Positions 60,456 to 64,000 of a stretch of 64,000 nt of DNA are shown piece after piece. The notes below the pieces were generated by a model. That model made no database searches, was not told where the DNA came from, and was given only the letters and a program-made list of their open reading frames with translations. The DNA lies in NCBI GenBank assembly GCA_014799465.1, contig JAAVHZ010000003.1, positions 1 to 64,000 of the forward strand, read 5' to 3'. This DNA is from Lachnospiraceae bacterium (GTDB taxonomy: Bacteria; Bacillota; Clostridia; Lachnospirales; Lachnospiraceae). Position numbers and translations under genes: made by a program. Positions within the stretch are counted from its first letter, which is position 1; every line of letters starts with the position of its first letter.

Positions 60456-62759
60456 ATGGAGGCAATTATGAGCGAAGGAAATGTAGAGGAAAAGAAAGAA
60501 AAAATAAAGAATGTTCAAGAATATAAAAGAGAGGATGAATTTGAGAATCCACAGGAATTGTTTGAAAATTTAAAGCTGGCTATTCTTAGATATCATCCGT
60601 CTACGGATATATCCATGGTTAAAAAAGCTTACAAAGTTGCTTATGATGCCCATAAGGAACAGAAGAGAAAATCCGGTGAGCCATATATCATCCACCCTGT
60701 ATCCGTAGCTATAATATTGGCAGAGTTGGAACTTGATAAGGAAACTATAGTTGCAGGACTGCTGCATGATGTTGTTGAAGATACAAGTATGACTCTGGAA
60801 GATATAGAAAGACAGTTTAATCCGGAAATTGCTCTTTTGGTAGATGGTGTAACTAAGCTTACACAGATAAATTATTCTGCTGATAAAGTCGAACTTCAGG
60901 CAGAAAACCTAAGAAAAATGTTTCTTGCCATGGCAAAGGATATCAGAGTTATATTGATAAAGCTTGCTGACCGTCTTCATAATCTAAGGACACTACAGTA
61001 TGTAAAACCGGAGAAACAGCGGGAAAAAGCAAGGGAGACAATGGATATATATGCACCTATTGCACAGAGACTTGGAATATCTAAGATAAAGATAGAATTA
61101 GATGACTTGTCTTTAAAGTACCTTGAACCGGAAGTTTATAAAAATCTTGAAAATCAAATAGAGCAGAAAAAGTCATCAAGAGAAAAATTTATACAGGATA
61201 TAGTTGATGATGTTAAAAGACATATAGATAATGCCGGTATAGAGGCGAAGATAGATGGCAGAGTCAAGCATTTTTTCAGTATATACAGAAAGATGGTTAA
61301 TCAGGATAAGACTCTTGACCAGATATATGACCTGTTTGCGGTCAGAATCATTGTGGATACAGTAAGGGAATGTTATGCGGCACTTGGTGTTATACATGAA
61401 ATGTATAAGCCTATACCCGGAAGATTTAAGGACTACATCGCCATGCCAAAACCTAATATGTATCAGTCACTTCATACAACTTTGATAGGACCGGGCGGAA
61501 TGCCTTTTGAGATTCAGATTAGGACATTTGAAATGCACAAAACCTCGGAATACGGTATTGCAGCACATTGGAAATATAAGGAGAATGCAGACGGACATAA
61601 TTCTGCTGATACAGAAGAGGCAAAATTAAGCTGGCTGCGTCAGATATTGGAATGGCAGAGAGATATGTCGGATAATAAGGAGTTTATGAGTCTTCTTAAA
61701 AGCGATCTCAATCTATATTCTGAAAATATATACTGCTTTACACCATCAGGCGATGTACTTAATCTGCCGAATGGTTCTACACCAATAGATTTTGCATATG
61801 CTATCCATAGTGCAGTGGGAAATAAGATGGTAGGTGCCAGGGTAAACGGAAAAATGGTGAATATAGATTACACCATAAGAAACGGTGACAGAATAGAAGT
61901 TATAACATCGCAGAATTCCAAAGGTCCCAGCATGGACTGGCTTAAGATAGTGAAGAGTACACAGGCAAAAAATAAAATAAGCCAGTGGTTCAAATCGGAG
62001 TTAAAGGAAGATAATATTTCCAAAGGAAAAGAAATTTTAGATAAATACTGTAAAACAAAATCAATAGTACTCAGCGATTATACAAAACCTGAATATATGG
62101 AAAAGGTCATGTCAAAATATGGGTTCAGGGATTGGAATTCAGTTCTTGCAGCAGTTGGTCATGGTGGACTTAAAGAAGGTCAGGTCATGAATAAGCTGAT
62201 TGAAGAGTACGAGAAAAAGCACAAAAAGGATATTACGGATGAAGAAATTCTGGGTGCGGTCAGTGAAAGCGGAATAAGGCCAAAGATTACAAAGTCAAAG
62301 GGCGGTATAGTAGTTAAAGGCATTCATGATGTGGCAGTAAGATTTTCTAAATGCTGCAATCCTGTTCCGGGAGATGAGATAGTAGGGTTTGTTACAAGAG
62401 GAAGAGGAGTATCTATTCACAGAACGGACTGTATAAATATACTCAATATGCCGGAATTGGAGCGTACAAGGCTTATAGAGGCTGAATGGCAGGATGGAGC
62501 AAAGCCGGTACATGGTGAAAAGTATACTGCGGAGATAAACCTGTTTGCAAATAACCGTACAGGAATATTGGCGGATTTATCAAAGATTACAACGGAAAGG
62601 CAGATAGATGTTACCAGTATGAATGTCAGAACCAGCAAACAGGGTCTTGCAACTATTTCCATGTCATTTGAGATAGGCAGCGTAGAAGAACTTAACCGTC
62701 TTATAGATAAAATGAGAAGTGTTGAAAGCATAATTGATATAGAAAGAACAACAGGCTGA
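60456..62759 (+). CDS. rel: Bifunctional (p)ppGpp synthetase/hydrolase
   Basis: The enzyme makes and degrades the stringent-response alarmone. From ATG 60456 (GGAGGT 6 nt upstream) the product has 767 residues. In order it has an HD hydrolase domain with the key HDVVEDT motif, a synthetase domain (YQSLHTTLIGPGG, EYGIAAHWKYKE), a TGS domain (YCFTPSGDVLNLPNGSTPIDFAYAIH), and a C-terminal ACT/RRM region. The hydrolase motif is intact, so this is a Rel/SpoT-type dual enzyme. The in-frame ATG 60414 has no ribosome binding site. Confidence 0.96.
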   Translation: MEAIMSEGNVEEKKEKIKNVQEYKREDEFENPQELFENLKLAILRYHPSTDISMVKKAYKVAYDAHKEQKRKSGEPYIIHPVSVAIILAELELDKETIVAGLLHDVVEDTSMTLEDIERQFNPEIALLVDGVTKLTQINYSADKVELQAENLRKMFLAMAKDIRVILIKLADRLHNLRTLQYVKPEKQREKARETMDIYAPIAQRLGISKIKIELDDLSLKYLEPEVYKNLENQIEQKKSSREKFIQDIVDDVKRHIDNAGIEAKIDGRVKHFFSIYRKMVNQDKTLDQIYDLFAVRIIVDTVRECYAALGVIHEMYKPIPGRFKDYIAMPKPNMYQSLHTTLIGPGGMPFEIQIRTFEMHKTSEYGIAAHWKYKENADGHNSADTEEAKLSWLRQILEWQRDMSDNKEFMSLLKSDLNLYSENIYCFTPSGDVLNLPNGSTPIDFAYAIHSAVGNKMVGARVNGKMVNIDYTIRNGDRIEVITSQNSKGPSMDWLKIVKSTQAKNKISQWFKSELKEDNISKGKEILDKYCKTKSIVLSDYTKPEYMEKVMSKYGFRDWNSVLAAVGHGGLKEGQVMNKLIEEYEKKHKKDITDEEILGAVSESGIRPKITKSKGGIVVKGIHDVAVRFSKCCNPVPGDEIVGFVTRGRGVSIHRTDCINILNMPELERTRLIEAEWQDGAKPVHGEKYTAEINLFANNRTGILADLSKITTERQIDVTSMNVRTSKQGLATISMSFEIGSVEELNRLIDKMRSVESIIDIERTTG

Positions 62760-62785
62760 TTGGTGGCAACATCAATCAGTTAATT

Positions 62786-62910
62786 TGTAACAGTTCAGCC
62801 ATGCAGAGAATAATATATAATAATTTCGTGGGAGCTTGCTCACTAAGAAATTATTATATATTATTCTCTATAGGGCGGACGCCCGACATTGGTATGGCTG
62901 AACTGTTACA
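62786..62910. mobile_element. MITE-like palindromic element, copy 2 (125 bp)
   Basis: The ends are perfect 17-bp inverted repeats, TGTAACAGTTCAGCCAT and ATGGCTGAACTGTTACA, flanked by the direct repeat TTAATT (62780-62785 and 62911-62916). Inside is a second perfect inverted repeat of 23 bp (62805-62827 with 62847-62869) and a small GGGCG/CGCCC hairpin. It shares its ends, but not its centre, with the copy at 27223. No coding capacity. Confidence 0.85.
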
Positions 62911-62962
62911 TTAATTTGCTTTCACGCAATAAGAATTTTTAATTATGGAGGTATAATCAAAA

Positions 62963-63586
62963 ATGAGTATTGTTGTAAAAAATATGGTACTTGGACCTGT
63001 AATGACAAATACTTATATAGTGTATGATGATAAAGTGAAAGAAGCTGTTATCATTGACCCTGCTGATTCGGCAGATGAAATAAAATTGAAGGTGACCGAA
63101 TTGGGAGTTGTACCGGCAGCAATCATTCTTACGCATGGACATTTTGACCATATTGGTGCAGTCGAGGATTTGAGAAATCATTATAACATAAAAGTATATG
63201 CCCATGAAGATGAAAAAGCAGTGTTGAATTCAGATGCAAATGTAGCTTCAATGATAGGAAAAAGAATAAGCATTGAGGCAGATGAGTATTTAAAGGATAT
63301 GCAGACAATAAGTATCGGCGGAATAAAATATCAGGTTATACATACACCGGGACATACAATAGGAAGCTGCTGCTTTTATGTGCAGGAAGAAAAGATACTG
63401 TTCAGTGGTGATACAATGTTCTGCCAGTCATATGGAAGAACTGATTTCCCAACAGGAAGCCACAGTGCACTTATGAATTCAATTAAGGGCAGGCTTCTTA
63501 AATTGGCTGATGATGTGAAAGTATATCCGGGGCATAACGAAGAAACAAAGATAGGTTTCGAAAGGCAGTTGTATGATTTTAATTAA
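62963..63586 (+). CDS. MBL-fold metallohydrolase (glyoxalase II-like)
   Basis: The 207-residue product is a metallo-beta-lactamase-fold hydrolase. It has the metal motif THGHFDHIGA near residue 53, a second His in HTPGHTIGS and a late PGHNEET. This length and layout fit the small hydroxyacylglutathione-hydrolase-like proteins of Firmicutes, where the true substrate is uncertain. GGAGG precedes the ATG. It overlaps the start of hemZ by 14 bp. Confidence 0.9.
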   Translation: MSIVVKNMVLGPVMTNTYIVYDDKVKEAVIIDPADSADEIKLKVTELGVVPAAIILTHGHFDHIGAVEDLRNHYNIKVYAHEDEKAVLNSDANVASMIGKRISIEADEYLKDMQTISIGGIKYQVIHTPGHTIGSCCFYVQEEKILFSGDTMFCQSYGRTDFPTGSHSALMNSIKGRLLKLADDVKVYPGHNEETKIGFERQLYDFN

Positions 63587-64000
63587 ATATAACGGAATAA
63601 AGGATTTTGAGTATGATATTCAAGGACTTGTAAAATCATTTTTTCCCGGAGAACAAATGGCAGTGGATAAAAATGTGGATGCAAGGCTTACTATAGAAAC
63701 GGATATAAGTGACAGTAATATTATGCTTACACTTACATCAGGCGGAACTGTAGTTAGTAAAACAGAATCTCCTATATATAGGGAGGACAGAAAAGATACT
63801 AAAAACAGGTTAAAAAGGCTGGTGTATGATATTTTGTCTGATTATACGGGGCAGACACTTCCATGGGGAACATTGTCAGGCATACGTCCGACAAAGATTA
63901 CCACATCACTGCTTGAAGAGGGAAGAGATATCCCATGGATAAGACAGCATATGAAAAATGAATATTATTTATCTGATAAAAAGACAGAATTAAGTATAGG
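63573..64000 (+). CDS. hemZ: Coproporphyrinogen dehydrogenase HemZ-like, N-terminal part
   Basis: The first 142 codons lie in the window and the gene runs off its end. The start ATG 63573 overlaps the MBL gene, with AAAGG upstream. The segment TLPWGTLSGIRPTKI near residue 90 is characteristic of HemZ-type radical SAM proteins; the radical SAM core itself lies beyond the window. In anaerobes lacking haem synthesis, members may have another role. Confidence 0.82.
   Translation, partial: MILIKYNGIKDFEYDIQGLVKSFFPGEQMAVDKNVDARLTIETDISDSNIMLTLTSGGTVVSKTESPIYREDRKDTKNRLKRLVYDILSDYTGQTLPWGTLSGIRPTKITTSLLEEGRDIPWIRQHMKNEYYLSDKKTELSI

Overview
The window looks like the chromosome of a low-GC, strictly anaerobic Clostridia member, most probably a Lachnospiraceae gut or rumen bacterium. 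The support is AT-rich DNA with strong AGGAGG-type ribosome binding sites, an oxygen-sensitive class III ribonucleotide reductase (nrdDG), pyruvate formate-lyase with its activase (pflBA), a T-box in front of thrS, a ZTP riboswitch, and many secreted proteins with CBM21, FN3, Big_2 and leucine-rich repeat modules. No rRNA, tRNA, CRISPR array or intact transposase was seen.

Layout. 0.1-3.4 kb: accessory region with a HipA-like kinase, small unrecognised genes, a gene fragment and an IS3-family end. 3.6-5.3 kb: two tandem secreted CBM21 proteins, each behind a LacI/CcpA-type operator. 5.3-9.7 kb (minus strand): carboxymuconolactone decarboxylase-like and cupin genes, a membrane protein, a secreted protein, and the GGGtGRT / NifU-like pair. 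10-13.5 kb: nrdD-nrdG-dut, with two putative NrdR boxes over the promoter. 13.5-16.9 kb: LysR regulator, SDR oxidoreductase, MATE exporter. 17-19.6 kb: a TetM-like ribosomal GTPase fused to a Rae1/YacP-type NYN nuclease. 19.6-23.1 kb: ZTP riboswitch, pflB, a small zinc ribbon, pflA. 23.2-24.0 kb: a FolB-FolK fusion. 24-27.4 kb: duplicated FN3 surface proteins separated by a truncated response regulator; a small palindromic mobile element sits in the second terminator. 27.4-33 kb: pheA, then ppx-ppk1 and a YdcF-like protein. 33-35.6 kb: a Cthe_2159-like lipoprotein and an HTH regulator.

36-46.8 kb appears to be one signalling and surface locus: LytTR regulator, FHA protein, Ser/Thr kinase with an extracellular solute-binding-like domain, PASTA pseudokinase, zinc-ribbon FHA protein, two near-identical secreted proteins with a localised hypervariable segment, and a leucine-rich-repeat protein split at an A_AAA_AAG slippery site. 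I infer that the kinase pair senses something outside the cell and signals through FHA partners; phospho-targets cannot be read from sequence.

47-50.6 kb: a decayed DUF2220/JetD-like remnant, a MATE transporter fused to a HATPase domain, hairpins with a 19-bp tandem repeat, and a TPR-like protein. 50.6-53.9 kb: T-box-thrS and a Big_2 secreted protein. 53.9-60.3 kb (minus strand): a GntR/YtrA-type ABC operon with its operator. 60.4-64 kb: the bifunctional (p)ppGpp enzyme Rel, a second copy of the palindromic element, an MBL-fold hydrolase, and the 5' end of hemZ.

The strongest leads are the GTPase-NYN fusion, the kinase/pseudokinase sensor locus, the hypervariable segment of the secreted pair, and the palindromic element, for which a paralogous empty site lies in this window.
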